A stretch of 64,000 nucleotides of DNA from Cercospora beticola (GCF_033473495.1 NC_088937.1:3596001-3660000), one strand, 5' to 3'. Positions 22,014 through 33,132 are shown, numbered from the stretch's first letter. Translations and numbers: made by a program. The notes: generated by a model from the sequence alone, not told the origin.

Positions 22014-24690
22014 ATGAGCGGCTATCAGGAAGATCGGTAAGGTCTCAAGACGTCGACACGCGCGGACACTAATTTGGGATCAGTTATCGCGAGATCCGGG
22101 AGTTTTATAACCTTAGTTACCCGGGTTACGGTGATCTATCTGGCTCACCAGATAATGGTAAGATTGCCAAAGGGCTGACCAAATGGAACGAAATTCTCGG
22201 GATCGCGGGAACAATCCCAGAGCCAGGGTTGTACCGGCAGCTGCACCAGGTGCCTGATGAGGAACGAATGAACCTCGAGGAATGCGCCATCGCACAACGA
22301 AACTCCCTCCTGATATTGCATCATAACGTGACGCGTCAGGAGCGCGAATGGCGAGCCTCGTGGCTCGCTGAGAGAGCTAACAGGAAGCAAAAAGCAGAAG
22401 CCCATATGGAAGCACAGTGCTCGCAGCTCAAAGATGAGGACAAGCTGCGCAGAGAAGCGGAGCGCGTCCGTCTGACAAAGCTGTCCGAATATTCGTACGA
22501 AGACATCTCTCACTCCCCGGGCCGCTTCCGTCTACTCAGACTATCTGCCGGTAATCAACCAGGTCCTGAAGTTCAAATCTTCAGCATGACGAATGATGTT
22601 GTCTCTAGGCCTGTCATCTCGGAACCAAAAGAGATGACGTTTCCCCCTCCGCCATACGTGCCTGATCCGCCAGACTACATGCTCAAGCCGCACGCTTTCG
22701 TAACGGTTACTTATGCCAGCAAATACAGTACGAGGAACTTTGGAGACGGACCAATCTGGTGGTGCAGGTATAAGGACCGATACGGCCACAGGAAGTCTTT
22801 CAAGAAGTTTCATGATCCTCGACCCGAATGGGAAAGGCAGCTGAGTTGGTTCATGTACTAGCTTGAACAGAGCAAACTGGTACACGAGAGCTACGCCAAA
22901 GCACTCGAGGCCAACCCCGAGGGGCCACGCTCAGAAGGGGACGAGAAAGATCTGGATAGGAAATGCGCCGAGTTGAACGAAAGCCTGACACAATGGCTCA
23001 GAAAACTTGACAAAGAGGATGCCGCGCTACAGAAATGGCGTAGAGACGCAATCGTTGGATCATTACATGCATTCAATATCGATGATCCAGACTGTCCGCA
23101 TTTCGAAGCGCTCTCTTGTGAATGGAACCGAAAAGGAAGTGGCGGTCAGCAGTTGATCGCCCTTGAGCAGGGGCCAGGGGTGGTTATCGCATGATGAAGA
23201 TTGGCCGAAACCTGTACGATTTGCTAAAGATTGTCCAACTCTACGAGGAGGAGATCTGGGTCTGGGCTGATGCCGTATGTATCAATCAGAGCTCACCTCA
23301 GGAGCGTGGTCATCAAGTCAAGATGATGGGTACCGTCTACACCAAGGCGGACAAAGTGCTGGCGTGGGTTCCTGTGAAAAACTCTGAAGCCTCCATTGCA
23401 GCTCTGAAGCTAGTGCCTTCGGTTACCTCTGACGCCGTGACACTCAATCAAACCCTGAATGCGCTGGACAATGTTCTCCGAGCGGACTACTGGACGAGAA
23501 AATGGATAATACAAGAGGTTATCCTGGCCCGTACACTTGTCATATTGCTCGGTTGTCGAGAATTTGCAATGCAGGATCTTGCCAACACACTTGGAAGCCT
23601 TAAACAGATACATGACCGCGATCCTGCAAGGTCATCTCCTCTGATACGCGATATTTTGTCTCTGACGGTTGCCAACCTTGCCACATACAGACGAGACAGA
23701 TCAATAGCCGCGCCCATTACGCAGCAGCTCAGTGACTTGTTATTGATCTACGAAAACAATAAATGCGCTGTCTACCAGGATCATGTCTATGCTCTGTACA
23801 ATCTAGTGGGTGAGCATAGGACGCATCTTCAGGTTGATTACACGTTAAAGGCACATGATTGGTGTGAACAAGTGCTCACATTTCTGGACGTTCATGAGCC
23901 ATCGTGTAGGGCTAAGATGATACGCCTGGCTTTGGCGTTATCTCGCCTATCAGGGCAGCGTGATATTTCTTGTCAACCTTTTTCGGCTGCACAGATTGGC
24001 GTCAAAGCGTTCGACCGAGGTGGTCTTCAGAAACTCGAAGACTGTGCCCATAGCCTCTTTCTTCGCGGTCGTACGGACAGCCTTCATCCTGGGATCCGAT
24101 GGACCTTAAAGGAGACCGGTCACTGCTTGTACATTGCTAAAAAAGATGGAGACGATACTCTTCATCGTGTTAGCAAAAGAGTTCTTAGCTACTTTACAAT
24201 CTCTAAGGCGCCCTTCCTTCGAGGGCTAGCCGCTGGACATATCGAAGATGGCGACCGCATCTGGCAGTTTGTCGATACAAAATACGCTTTTGTGGCACGA
24301 CCTCACTGGGAGCCTGGTGATCCGGCAAGTTATATGAAAATCGTCGGAAGGTGCTATCTGTTCGACTACGATCCCCGTGCAGAAGAACAAGGGCCATGGG
24401 ATGCAATCCTGAAGGCTGAATCCTTGGGATCCCGCAAGCGAGATTTGCCAAGCTACGACCTTCGCCTCAATATCTCAGACATGTACAGGCTCGCCTTCAG
24501 CGCAGATAAACAAGAACCTGTCAAGTCTCCGCCGAACAGACCCGCGAGCTCTCAGCCTCTACTAGCACTGCCTGTCAGGCCTAGCGGGTCCTCTTCGCAG
24601 ACTGTGAAGAAAGCAGACCTGCTGACCACCTTGGGCAATCACGGAAGTAATACAATCAAGAAGTCGCAATTGCAGCGAAAGCCAATCTGA
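22014..24690 (+). pseudogene. HET-domain (heterokaryon incompatibility) gene, disrupted by a stop and a frameshift
   Basis: The gene begins at ATG 22014 (MSGYQEDR), with a 47-bp intron at 22037-22083, and continues in frame to a TAG at 22859-22861. The same frame then stays open, charged and helical, to 23194. It carries the start of the HET domain (PHFEALSCEW), with RFRLLRL-type sequence well upstream. After a one-base shift between 23167 and 23191 the domain resumes: NLYDLL, then IWVWADAVCINQ...ER..QV.MMG.VY..A, the diagnostic HET core, and a ~400-residue C-terminal part ending at 24690. HET proteins trigger allorecognition cell death in filamentous fungi. The TAG sits where CAG would be expected (TAC-TAG-CTT), a C-to-T change. 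No GT-AG intron keeps the frame across either lesion. A sequencing error or strain-specific null allele are alternatives. Confidence 0.8.
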
Positions 24691-26013
24691 TTGCTGGTGC
24701 GAGATGAGAACAGGACCAAGAGGAAGATTTCGAGCTTGTTGACATCCTAGTGGTGTAAGGCAGTCATTCCAGCTGAAGTTTCCATGCTCCATACCACACT
24801 TGCTGAATACCGCCCTGGCCCTGCACAGCAACGCCAAGAAAACCTATGCACGCGAGGCGACACGGTCTGTCCGGTAGCACTCTTCAGTCTGAGGATATAC
24901 GAGACTTGATGCAGGTCTCACGCAGCTGACAAGTCCGAAAATTTGATGCAGAACAGCTGTGTGACGCGAGCTGAAGGATGAAGTTCGAACATGCGTTCCT
25001 GCCAAGGCGCAGCAGCCGTCCGCTGTCAAATGCGAATATGCTTGAGTAACATGGGCTTACTTAATGCCGCACATCATCAATGGGCGCAGCTGTTGGCGAA
25101 TGTAAAGTAACTGGCTGCAAGAGGATGATTGGCTCCAGGATGGGTTTCGACTGAGATTCCTTTTCCATGGCAACTGATCTCCAAGTAGACTTCGAACCAG
25201 GCGCTTACGGCATTTTCGCAACAGTCGAAGCATTCGAGTATATATTCGAGTTGTCGTAGCAAGTGCTACGATCGCGACCCTGCGATCGAAACCACGGCAA
25301 TGCATATCTCAATTCTGCGACTCGCGATGTTTCCCATCGTTGCTGTATCAGCTCTTGGAGTGCCCACTCTGGAAGGACATGGAAAGCCGCACGCACATGT
25401 GGCGATTGGCCCTGCGAAACGCTACTCTTGCCAATTTTGTGATTGCTGGCCCGGTGCCGAGTTTCGCTGGCGATAAATGCGATGATGCGGCCAGGAAGGC
25501 CATTTGTAAAGATATGAGCTGGTGCAGAGATGTCGGCTCTAGAATGGTAGCGACGTGCCGAATCAATTGTTGTATTGAGTCGCGAATAAGCGGCAGGCTC
25601 TCGACACTGTTGAGCAGCATGAAGTTCTTGGCGTAGCTGCTAAATCATGATCGCTGGTATGCCTGTGCTGGCGAGCGTATGTTTGCCCTGTCCGCTAGCC
25701 AGGGCGGCATTAGCTTAGTAGAGGAATGTTAAAACAGACTTTGGTCAGTAACACTGCTGACGCCGCTCTTTCGTGCCAGCCTCTCAAGTCGTAAGGTCTT
25801 CGCATGCACTTGCGATATCCTGAATCCATGTGAGCCTCCAGCTGTGGCCTTCGAATTTCCGTGTTCCGACTGAAAGGGGCCATGATTGAACATATGAGCT
25901 TCATTTCTCGATGCCTTGTTGAGGCATATATACAGTGTCTCTTCCTGCTCGTACTGTGACACGTTGCTGCACCTCCCCGCAGCTCGTTCCTCCTTCTTCC
26001 GCCCCCATACCCA
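24691..26013. other. intergenic, 1.3 kb, with one doubtful minus-strand frame
   Basis: Apart from the frame at 25348-25620 listed separately, nothing here has start context or domain features. This is the 3' flank of both the HET gene and the small mitochondrial-type gene. Confidence 0.45.
25348..25620 (-). pseudogene. possible relic coding fragment (90 aa)
   Basis: An ATG at 25620 opens a 90-residue frame with amphipathic helical composition (SIQQLIRHVATILEP, LISLQMAFLAASSHL, GPAITKLARVAF). Near its end the +1 frame continues with similar composition (FHVLPEWALQELIQQRWETS, 25205-25396). That could reflect a frameshift or an unrecognised intron in an old gene. No family is recognised and no clear splice sites join the parts. 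Confidence 0.25.
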
Positions 26014-26438
26014 CTACCGCTTCTCGTAGCCCGGTGTGCCCTTTTCTCTTTGCTCGGCTTCATACTCTCTGATTTGCTTTGTCCAAAATCGCGATGGGAA
26101 GAATCGGTCGGGCTGTGACTTGCGTGTTAGTGCGCCTTCTCTCCACAGCTCCTGCTTGTCCCGCTGCACCTACCTGTGGCATCTCATTCCTGAACTCCCG
26201 GTTCGCGCTCAAATTCCATGTCATGGCGACAATCCCCACAATTACGCCACCCATGATGGCTGTGTTGGTCTTCCAGTTCGAGGGTTGCGAGTACCAACCA
26301 CCGGCGGGCGACCAGACGTGCTTCGGGTAGCTGTTTACATCGCATCTGTCAGCCATTGAGGGGTCCAGAGCAGCTCATTAGTGTCAGTACATACGGAACC
26401 TTGGCCCCGCCGCCTCGCAATATCTGTGTGACTCTCAT
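26014..26438 (-). CDS. small single-pass, probably mitochondrial inner-membrane protein (101 aa)
   Basis: Three exons, 26438-26395, 26330-26174 and 26118-26014, with introns of 64 and 55 bp. The product starts MRVTQILRGGGAKVPYPKHV, continues WSPAGGWYSQPSNWKTNTAI, has one hydrophobic helix (MGGVIVGIVAMTWNLS) and a charged tail with PDRFFPSRFWTKQIREYE. The basic N terminus, single helix and charged C terminus are typical of fungal accessory subunits of respiratory complex I. I believe homologs are widespread in filamentous ascomycetes, but I cannot name the subunit with certainty. It is transcribed divergently from the mitoribosomal mL44 gene with only 233 bp between the start codons, which supports a mitochondrial role. 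The last acceptor (CAAG) was chosen because it restores a continuous conserved-looking tail. Confidence 0.8.
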
Positions 26439-26671
26439 AGTGGTGATGTGGGATGTGGTGCGGATGAGGTGAGGTGGGTTGGTGAGGTGCGGCAAGGCGG
26501 AGGTGAGTTCCCAGTCCGTCGCGAGATTCTGCCAAGACTTCTGGAGAAGCGCAACGTCTGGGCTGTCGCGAGAAAAGTTGACGACAACGACATCACACGA
26601 CAATACCACCTTCTATCCTCTCTGCTGGACCTTGCTGTTGCGGATAAACGAGCTGACGCAGAGAAGGATTG
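26439..26671. promoter_or_regulatory. bidirectional promoter between two mitochondrial-type genes
   Basis: 233 bp between the two ATGs. The left half has repeated GGTGAGGTG/GGTGATGTG words (26441-26500, a purine-rich strand). No classical TATA box is visible. The inference of coregulation is positional. Confidence 0.55.
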
Positions 26672-28138
26672 ATGAAGTCGCTACGCCTGGAACGATGGGC
26701 AAGCCAATTGCAACACGCCCCTAGGAATCCGCGGTTACGATGCGTACAAACCTGTTCCTATTCATCAGCATCAGCAGTACGAGTACCGAGGAGGGAATTG
26801 CAAGCGCGGTATCAGCATCTGCAGACGCAATGGCAGAATCAGCGACGAGGCGAAACAACGAGGCGGAAAGCGAGCACATCGGCAGCAGCAGAGCAGGTGC
26901 AACAAGAGGAGGCGCTATATGAGCCATTCCGGGCTGACGGGCAGGCTGGAGCAGTGGGTGCAGGAGTTGGCAGCGAATATGAGAGTAGGGCGGAGCTGAA
27001 CTTTCCATCACATCGCAAAGCCATTAAGAGTGCGAAGCTGGCTGCATTGCATGCTCGACTATCACTTCCTGCAAAATTCCCACTTCAGACACTCGCGAGG
27101 TGTCTCATCGATCCGAGCGTGGACCCGCGATCCGGATACAATAATGCTCCCTTGGCGATACTAGGGCAAGAGCTGTTGGGATACCATACGACGGAGTGGC
27201 TGGTCTGCAAATACCCGCGACTGCCCATGTCCATCATCATGGCTGCGGCGTACGGATATGTGGGCAATGCGACGCTGAACAGCATCCGACTGGAATGGGG
27301 TGTGGAAGCTGTGGCCGCGCCGGGTCCCGAAGTCGATGCGGGATTGCTGCAGTTGAAGAGGATGACTCCTGGTAACGCCATGGCAGAGGATGGCATGAGG
27401 AGAGTCAAAGACGTTGAGCAAGAGGAGTCTGGCAAGCGATACCCACACAAGTCACTCAGTGGCAGGATCGTTTACAACGACATGTTCGGCGGCACAAATG
27501 AGTTTCCCGCCTTCGATACCAAGCCCTACCCCGGGGCTCCCTCTTCCACATCTGTAGCGTCGGGGGCCGCAGCCTCTGAGCCCGAAGCAGAAGGCGGAGA
27601 AGAAGCTTCCTTCGAATCTGTGCCCGTCGAGGAGCCCACAAATGAAGACTTGGACACACAGCCTGTGACCCTTGAAGACGCCAGTGCTGGCTTCGTCCGC
27701 GCACTAGCCGGAGCACTATATCTTCACGCTGGAAGCTCTGCCGTCAGGGATTTCCACAACGCACACATTCTCTCTCGCCATTTGCCGCTGCACAACATGT
27801 TCAACTTCACACGTCCCACGCAGGATCTGTCCAAGCTCTGCAACCTTCAAGGCTGGGAACCGCCGGTCGCAAGATTGATCTCCGAAACTGGACGACTTTC
27901 GCGAACGCCTGTCTTCGTGGTGGGCGTGTTCAGCGGCGACGATAAACTCGGCGAGGGTGTTGGCGCCAGTCTGAACGAGGGACGAACAAGGGCCGCGGCG
28001 AACGCTTTGCGCAGCTGGTATCTGTACAGCCCCATGGAAAGCCAAATCTGTTTCCCGAGTGAGGTGGAAGGCAGCCAGGCCGGGAAGAAAAAGAAGTGGA
28101 TTCCCCAATATGTGGATCCTGGGGAGATCGTGGCGTAG
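26672..28138 (+). CDS. mitochondrial large-subunit ribosomal protein mL44 (yeast MRPL3 family)
   Basis: Single exon, 488 aa, from ATG 26672. The first ~65 residues are Arg/Ser-rich and lack acidic residues after position 10, a likely matrix-targeting presequence. An RNase III-like domain starts near LNFPSHRKAIKSAKLAALHA and includes PLQTLARCLIDPSVDP, LAILGQELLGYHTTEWL and GFVRALAGALYLHAG. The usual catalytic acidic cluster of active RNase III is not evident, as expected for mL44. A C-terminal dsRNA-binding fold has TPVFVVGVFSGDDKLGEGVG followed by a helix (EGRTRAAANALRSWYLY). A ~60-residue acidic, low-complexity insertion (about 265-330) splits the RNase III-like part. It acts in the matrix as a structural ribosomal protein. 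Its divergent neighbour is also mitochondrial-type. Confidence 0.9.
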   Translation: MKSLRLERWASQLQHAPRNPRLRCVQTCSYSSASAVRVPRRELQARYQHLQTQWQNQRRGETTRRKASTSAAAEQVQQEEALYEPFRADGQAGAVGAGVGSEYESRAELNFPSHRKAIKSAKLAALHARLSLPAKFPLQTLARCLIDPSVDPRSGYNNAPLAILGQELLGYHTTEWLVCKYPRLPMSIIMAAAYGYVGNATLNSIRLEWGVEAVAAPGPEVDAGLLQLKRMTPGNAMAEDGMRRVKDVEQEESGKRYPHKSLSGRIVYNDMFGGTNEFPAFDTKPYPGAPSSTSVASGAAASEPEAEGGEEASFESVPVEEPTNEDLDTQPVTLEDASAGFVRALAGALYLHAGSSAVRDFHNAHILSRHLPLHNMFNFTRPTQDLSKLCNLQGWEPPVARLISETGRLSRTPVFVVGVFSGDDKLGEGVGASLNEGRTRAAANALRSWYLYSPMESQICFPSEVEGSQAGKKKKWIPQYVDPGEIVA

Positions 28139-29546
28139 GTTTCTCGACATGGCGAGGGAAACGAAACAAGGAATGGACGCGTGTATGTGTATTTGAGGCA
28201 TGGCATGGCATTTGGGCGAGAAGAAAGCTGCTGGTCTCTGTTGCTACTACTAGACTCTGTTTGTGGATAGGAAAGAGAGACGACTTCTTGTACAAACAGT
28301 ATATACTTCCTTCGTCGCTCTGCTGGAGGCGGCTGCTTCTGCTTCGACGAAGTTATTGTAGTGCAGGCCATTTGCCTCCTTAGTGCGTGGGCTTGAGTGT
28401 GCTGAATCGGTAGCAGATGGAGTCATCTGCGAGTGTAGCTTGATCACCTTGCGTTGTTGGGTGATGCGGCAATCTATATGGCCATCTTCGTCCGTGCCTG
28501 TCTGGCGTATTGGTGCGTTAGAGGGGAATTTCTGAGCAGAGCACGAGTTGTTACTAGTGTCCCGTGTGTGTGATGAGGATAGAGCGCTGTCATCCAGATA
28601 TGGTGATCGTTGGAACCAGCAATCAGAAAGGTTTGCTCGATACCGGTCCTACCCTCCTTCAATATCTCGGTGTCCCATCTCAAGACCTCGAGGAAGGAGA
28701 GGCTCGAGTCTCTCGAGTCCCTAGCCAGTATGAGGCTATAGCACGGTTGGCAGGTAAAGTGAACTTTGAAAAACACAACTAAACACATTAAAGTGAGACC
28801 GAAAAAGCAAAAACATTCCAACTCAGCCTCGTGGCGAACTGTGACGACGAGGAGCTTAAAGTGGGTTTCTTTCGAGGTTCACTTTGAAGCTATTCGTAGG
28901 GCACAGTTGCTGGGTTTTCCGGCGCCTTACCGATTGGGAATCGAGGTTGGCGACTTATGGATTATACCACTAGGCTAAGCTGGAACGTTGAGGGTGATGG
29001 GTTGAGAGGATTATATGATGCTTGGTCGGTAGGAGTGAGGGAGTGAATGAGAGTGGGGTTCGGGAGGGGAGCAAGGAGGATGACTCGAAGGGGAGGAGGG
29101 GAGAGGGTGGGATGTTTGTTGTTTGTGAGGTCGTGTTGGGCTTACTTCATGATTGGAATTTGGATTGTTGGGGTGAGGGTGGGATGTGATTGGATTGAAG
29201 TGATGAGGTTTCGTTCTCAATTTGATTCTTCAACTTGGAGCAGGAACTAAAGATGGATCATTTATGGGCAGGCATCTCTGACAAGCATCTCGACTGCTCT
29301 CAACTGAGCCTCCGTCTCCGTATAAAGAACCGAAAGATCTTGCCTTTCACTTCGCAAAGTTGGGGCTGCAAGACAGCCACGGAAGGAAGGAAGGAAGATA
29401 TGTTCTTGTTTGAACTTTGAAAGTAGATCGATGTCTCTTTTGGAACTGATACTGCTCTCGTCTTGACACGTTGGACTGTTGCGAGAAATTGGTGCCGCTA
29501 TTCTGGGAGATTTACGCCCTTTTAGCAGCTCGCTCGCATCGTGGCA
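28139..29546. other. intergenic, 1.4 kb
   Basis: No supported gene. At 28921-28980 the minus strand carries an A-box-like AGCCTAGTGG and a B-box-like CTCGATTCC, but no cloverleaf; it may be a decayed tRNA. A simple GGAA-rich run (ggaaggaaggaagga, 29381-29395) lies near the right end. Confidence 0.45.
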
Positions 29547-30522
29547 TCACTTTTCATCCAAAAAAGCCTGCGATACTGAACCTTGGACTACGTCACCCTC
29601 CGGACTCAATGTGCCTGCATCGCGAGAGTCGGAAAGGAACAACGGACCGCAGGCCTCTATGACTCGACTCTCTTCAGAGTCTGCGTCTGTATTCAAGCAA
29701 TTTGTGCGAATCCCAGCGCACCACTGCTACATCTTAGCGACTTGGAAGACCTCAGTCTTGAGTTCCCTGACTTACTTGAAACGGAGTGAAGGCCAATGTA
29801 AACGTCCCAGGTGCACCGAGAAACTGATGATAGAACGATACCCCGCTCGCGGCGGGAAATCTGCGTCCAGTGAACTGCTCCAGCTGGTCAAAGAGGGCAT
29901 CATATTGAGGATCCGCTGCTGTTGTTCCGTTTACGGTCCGGTTGTTGCTGAAGGGTTCGACGTTGACTGATTCTCCTAGCAGACAGTATCTTCCTGGCTC
30001 CGCTCCGCAAAAGTTTCTCCCGGCGAACTCGGTCGACTTGCCTGTCGATGTGTACTTCCATGGGAGTTCCACTGAACAGGACGGAGAAGAAGATGCTTGT
30101 CTTGATGCGAGATGGGTGGCCGGAAAAGGCAGATCGACAGCATGGGCAGACCAGACGAGGCTCAAGATCACCATCCAGAAAAGAATCCGGAGTCCGACTG
30201 GACTGCTCCGGAGACAGGCGCTTCCTGATTTTGAGGGAAGCTTTTGCGTGATGCTGCCTCTCGTTTCATCCTGACAGAAAATTCCAAGTCCAAGAACATT
30301 GCCTTCGCTAGATGCTGTAGCGATACACGTTGCGAACTGGTCTAAGTATGTGATGGAATCGCAGTATTGTACGCATTCGAAAGACCGCACAAGGCTTCCT
30401 GGGCAGCAAGTCCGGACCGCAGGTTCGTAGATACGATTCCGGACACCGCAGACACGTCCGAGGGTACTGTCAGGAATGAGTGCAGGACCAGAAGCTCCAT
30501 CGCATCGGGCGCTCTCCGCCAT
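29547..30522 (-). CDS. conserved-looking cysteine-rich protein with a central membrane helix (307 aa), function unknown
   Basis: Two exons, 30522-29776 and 29723-29547, are joined across a 52-bp GTAAGT...GCTAAG...CAG intron. The N-terminal ~95 residues are Cys-rich with motifs CGVRNRIYEP, TCCPGS and FECVQYCDSITYLDQFATCI. A hydrophobic helix at about 110-128 (LRILFWMVILSLVWSAHAV) looks like a signal anchor. It is followed by a lumenal-type region with N-glycosylation sequons (NRT, NGT), CSVELPWKYTSTGKSTEF and further Cys pairs (GRNFCGAEPGRYC). Exon 2 adds WCAGIRTNCLNTDADSEESR to the same reading phase. I do not recognise the family. A signal-like helix in the middle is odd: it may be a type II membrane protein with a cytosolic Cys domain, or two ancestral genes fused. 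Confidence 0.72.
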
Positions 30523-31605
30523 GATGGCACAGTAGTATAATTGAAGTGTGAGTAGTAGTTTCGTGCTTGCAGGCAATCATACGAAATTGAAACAGCTTCC
30601 TCTGCTAAATGTTTTCCCAACCTCTTACATAGCTGCGCCACATGGCAGGATGTTTGGCAGTGATATGCGGCGAGGCGATCACCACGAGACCAGACAGATC
30701 GTCAGTGTCTTGCCCGAATTTGGCACACATACCATAATCGTAAATATCCAATTCGCGCTGCAGCGCGTCTGGATAACTTCAGGCGTGTAATATTTGGTCT
30801 GACCATATGCCCTGAGAAACTTCTAACATGATCTGGATTGCTATTCAGATCTCGCAAAACATCCACACGGTATGGTCCTTGTTTGTTCGTTGTATGGAGA
30901 ATTTGCTCGGTATGGGCACGCTGAACAAGTGTCGATACATCCTGGTGTGAACCTACGGCGTCAGATGGCGCAAGAGCGGAGAGATCATGATAAACAATAG
31001 GGATTGATGTATCACATGACAGGAAAGAGTTTGACTGTAGAAATGGAAATGGTAAGGGCGACGTTCAAGATGTCAATGCCGAAAGTCGTTGCGCTTAGCG
31101 ACTGGACGTCCCAGTATTATTTTCGCTTGCAGCCATAGAAGTAGATGTGGAGAGTGTTCTTGCACAAGGAAATGAAATGCAGCACGCATTCATAGAAAAT
31201 CCCAACTCCGTCACCTCGGCATCAGCTTACCAAAGCAGGTAGGCGTAACGTTCACATAAGTCTGACTTGTGGAACGATAACGAGCTACATTGATATGGCA
31301 GGGGTGAGGTAGGAGCCTTCCTCATCTGGCCAGACGCCAGGAACGCGGCAGATTGCGGAAACACCGACGAACCCGAAAACGACCTTCGGACATGCCTCCA
31401 GCTTCACTTTCACATGCTATCATCTTGCCCAACGCTCCGTTGCAAGCAGCGAGATGTGGGCTCTGCAACACTATCAATGGTGGGCTCGTTCTCGTACGAT
31501 AGCCCATGACGTATCAGCGCTGAAGTGCTGCCTGATAATTAATTCTACATGTAGGTGAACCTGCTGCCATTTGCAACTGATGGGTTTCAGTCTCTATTGC
31601 CCACG
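30523..31605. other. divergent intergenic region, 1.1 kb
   Basis: This holds the promoters of the cysteine-rich gene (minus) and the alpha/beta hydrolase (plus). No gene, RNA or repeat is supported. Confidence 0.5.
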
Positions 31606-33132
31606 ATGATCAACTCCACGCCGGCAGATTATATCTTCATACGCATCTGCATCTGGCTGCTCGGCGCCATCGTGCCAGTCAGCATCCTAGGCACAATCTA
31701 TTCTGCTTTTGCCTACAGCCTGGCGTCGCTGCCCACGATTCCACTTCCACTCCAACTCTACTTTGCTATTGAGACGATATTCTGGCTAGGCTTTCAGCTC
31801 CCTCTGTACCACAGCATCCAGAAAGAAGCACGACATCCGCCGCTGTTGTCTGAGAAAGAGCGCCGCACGCTGTTTGCACGAGTGACAAGAGATGTGGAAG
31901 CGGCTGATCTCGAGCATCATATCCGCTGGTGGTTCAGAGGAGCACCTCTCTCAGCAATCGGCCGTGAAGGTTTCAAGCATTGGCTAGCCTGGGCATTCTT
32001 TGAAGGCCGAATAGACGAAGCTGGCGCTGCAGATGAGCTGGAAGAGTACACAAGACAATTTGAATCACTACTTGGGCAGGACTTCGCGAAAGGCCATGGC
32101 ACAGCCAGACCCATTCGACTGACTCTGGATAAAGTTGAAATGCATGGTTACAGGAGCTTGACCTGGTATTTTATGGTTGGCTTTGTGGACTTCTTGACGT
32201 ACGTCCGCCTCTGTTGGTACGGATTCCAGCATTGTCGAGTATCTGTGAAGCAACTCTGTGGCTTGTTCCCTTTCCGACCTGTCGCTCTTACTGCGCGGAA
32301 AAGATCGCCGGTGAAGCATCTTTCCTACTGGCATCGCCCTCACACAGCCAAAGACCGTCTGCCAGTGTTGTTCATACATGGCATTGGCATTGGGCTCTAT
32401 CCATACGTCGATTTTCTGCACGAGCTCAAGGACGAAGTCAATGACAAGCAAAATCCAGGGCAGGTCGGCGTGATCGCGTTGGAGATCATGCCAGTCGCAT
32501 TTCGAGTCACACATTCAGCCCTTAGCAAGGATGCGATGTGCGAAGAGATCAACGCGATTTTGGCACACCACGGGTGGGACAAGTGCGTCTTGATCGGCCA
32601 TTCCTATGGCACAGTCATCGCGACGCACGTCTTGCACAGTGAAGCTCTGCGGCCCAAGATATCTTCAACGTTACTCATCGATCCTGTGTGCTTCCTTTTG
32701 CACACTCCCGATGTCGCATACAATTTTACTGTTCGGAAGCCCACTTTTGCCAACGAGTGGCAGCTGTGGTACTTTGCTTCTCAAGATCCCGGAGTTGCTC
32801 ATACTCTTGGTCGACGGTTCTTCTGGTCGGAGAATGTGCTGTGGCTGGACGATTTGCTGCCGCTCATGGAGAGCACTGGACTCAGGATGACTGTCAGCTT
32901 GGCGGAACGCGATCTGATTGTAAATACAGAGGCCGTGGGCAAGTACATTTCTGGTGCGACTTCTGCGAACTACGGTACCTTCGAAGGAGACTGGAGACAC
33001 ACTGCATGGAAAGGCAAAGGATTCGAAGTGATCTGGAATGAAGATTGCGACCATGCTCAGGTGTTTGATTCCAAAAAGAAGCGCATGCGGCTCGTGATGG
33101 CTGTGAAAGAGTACTGCAAAGGCGCCTCATGA
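31606..33132 (+). CDS. membrane-anchored alpha/beta hydrolase
   Basis: Single exon, 508 aa, starting at ATG 31606 (MINSTPADYIFIR). Two N-terminal hydrophobic segments (IRICIWLLGAIVPVSILGTI and PLQLYFAIETIFWLGFQLPL) anchor it. A roughly 180-residue charged region precedes the catalytic fold. The alpha/beta hydrolase core starts at LPVLFIHGIGIGLYPYVDFL. The nucleophile elbow is GHSYG with Ser about residue 333. The probable acid lies in VSLAERDLIV and the catalytic His near WNEDCDHAQVF. The arrangement resembles fungal and plant proteins annotated as AB-hydrolase-superfamily lipases or transferases of the ER or lipid droplet. The substrate is unknown. All three triad positions are plausible and the frame is intact. 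Confidence 0.85.
   Translation: MINSTPADYIFIRICIWLLGAIVPVSILGTIYSAFAYSLASLPTIPLPLQLYFAIETIFWLGFQLPLYHSIQKEARHPPLLSEKERRTLFARVTRDVEAADLEHHIRWWFRGAPLSAIGREGFKHWLAWAFFEGRIDEAGAADELEEYTRQFESLLGQDFAKGHGTARPIRLTLDKVEMHGYRSLTWYFMVGFVDFLTYVRLCWYGFQHCRVSVKQLCGLFPFRPVALTARKRSPVKHLSYWHRPHTAKDRLPVLFIHGIGIGLYPYVDFLHELKDEVNDKQNPGQVGVIALEIMPVAFRVTHSALSKDAMCEEINAILAHHGWDKCVLIGHSYGTVIATHVLHSEALRPKISSTLLIDPVCFLLHTPDVAYNFTVRKPTFANEWQLWYFASQDPGVAHTLGRRFFWSENVLWLDDLLPLMESTGLRMTVSLAERDLIVNTEAVGKYISGATSANYGTFEGDWRHTAWKGKGFEVIWNEDCDHAQVFDSKKKRMRLVMAVKEYCKGAS

Noticed and set aside
22768..22870. a 103-bp intron skipping the HET gene's TAG
   Set aside because: Splicing GTATAA to CTTGAACAG shifts the frame into an early stop and loses the open downstream frame.
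28921..28980. tRNA-like sequence on the minus strand (AGCCTAGTGG ... CTCGATTCC)
   Set aside because: The spacing between A-box-like and B-box-like words is too short, the T-stem does not pair and no acceptor stem is found. At most a decayed tRNA.
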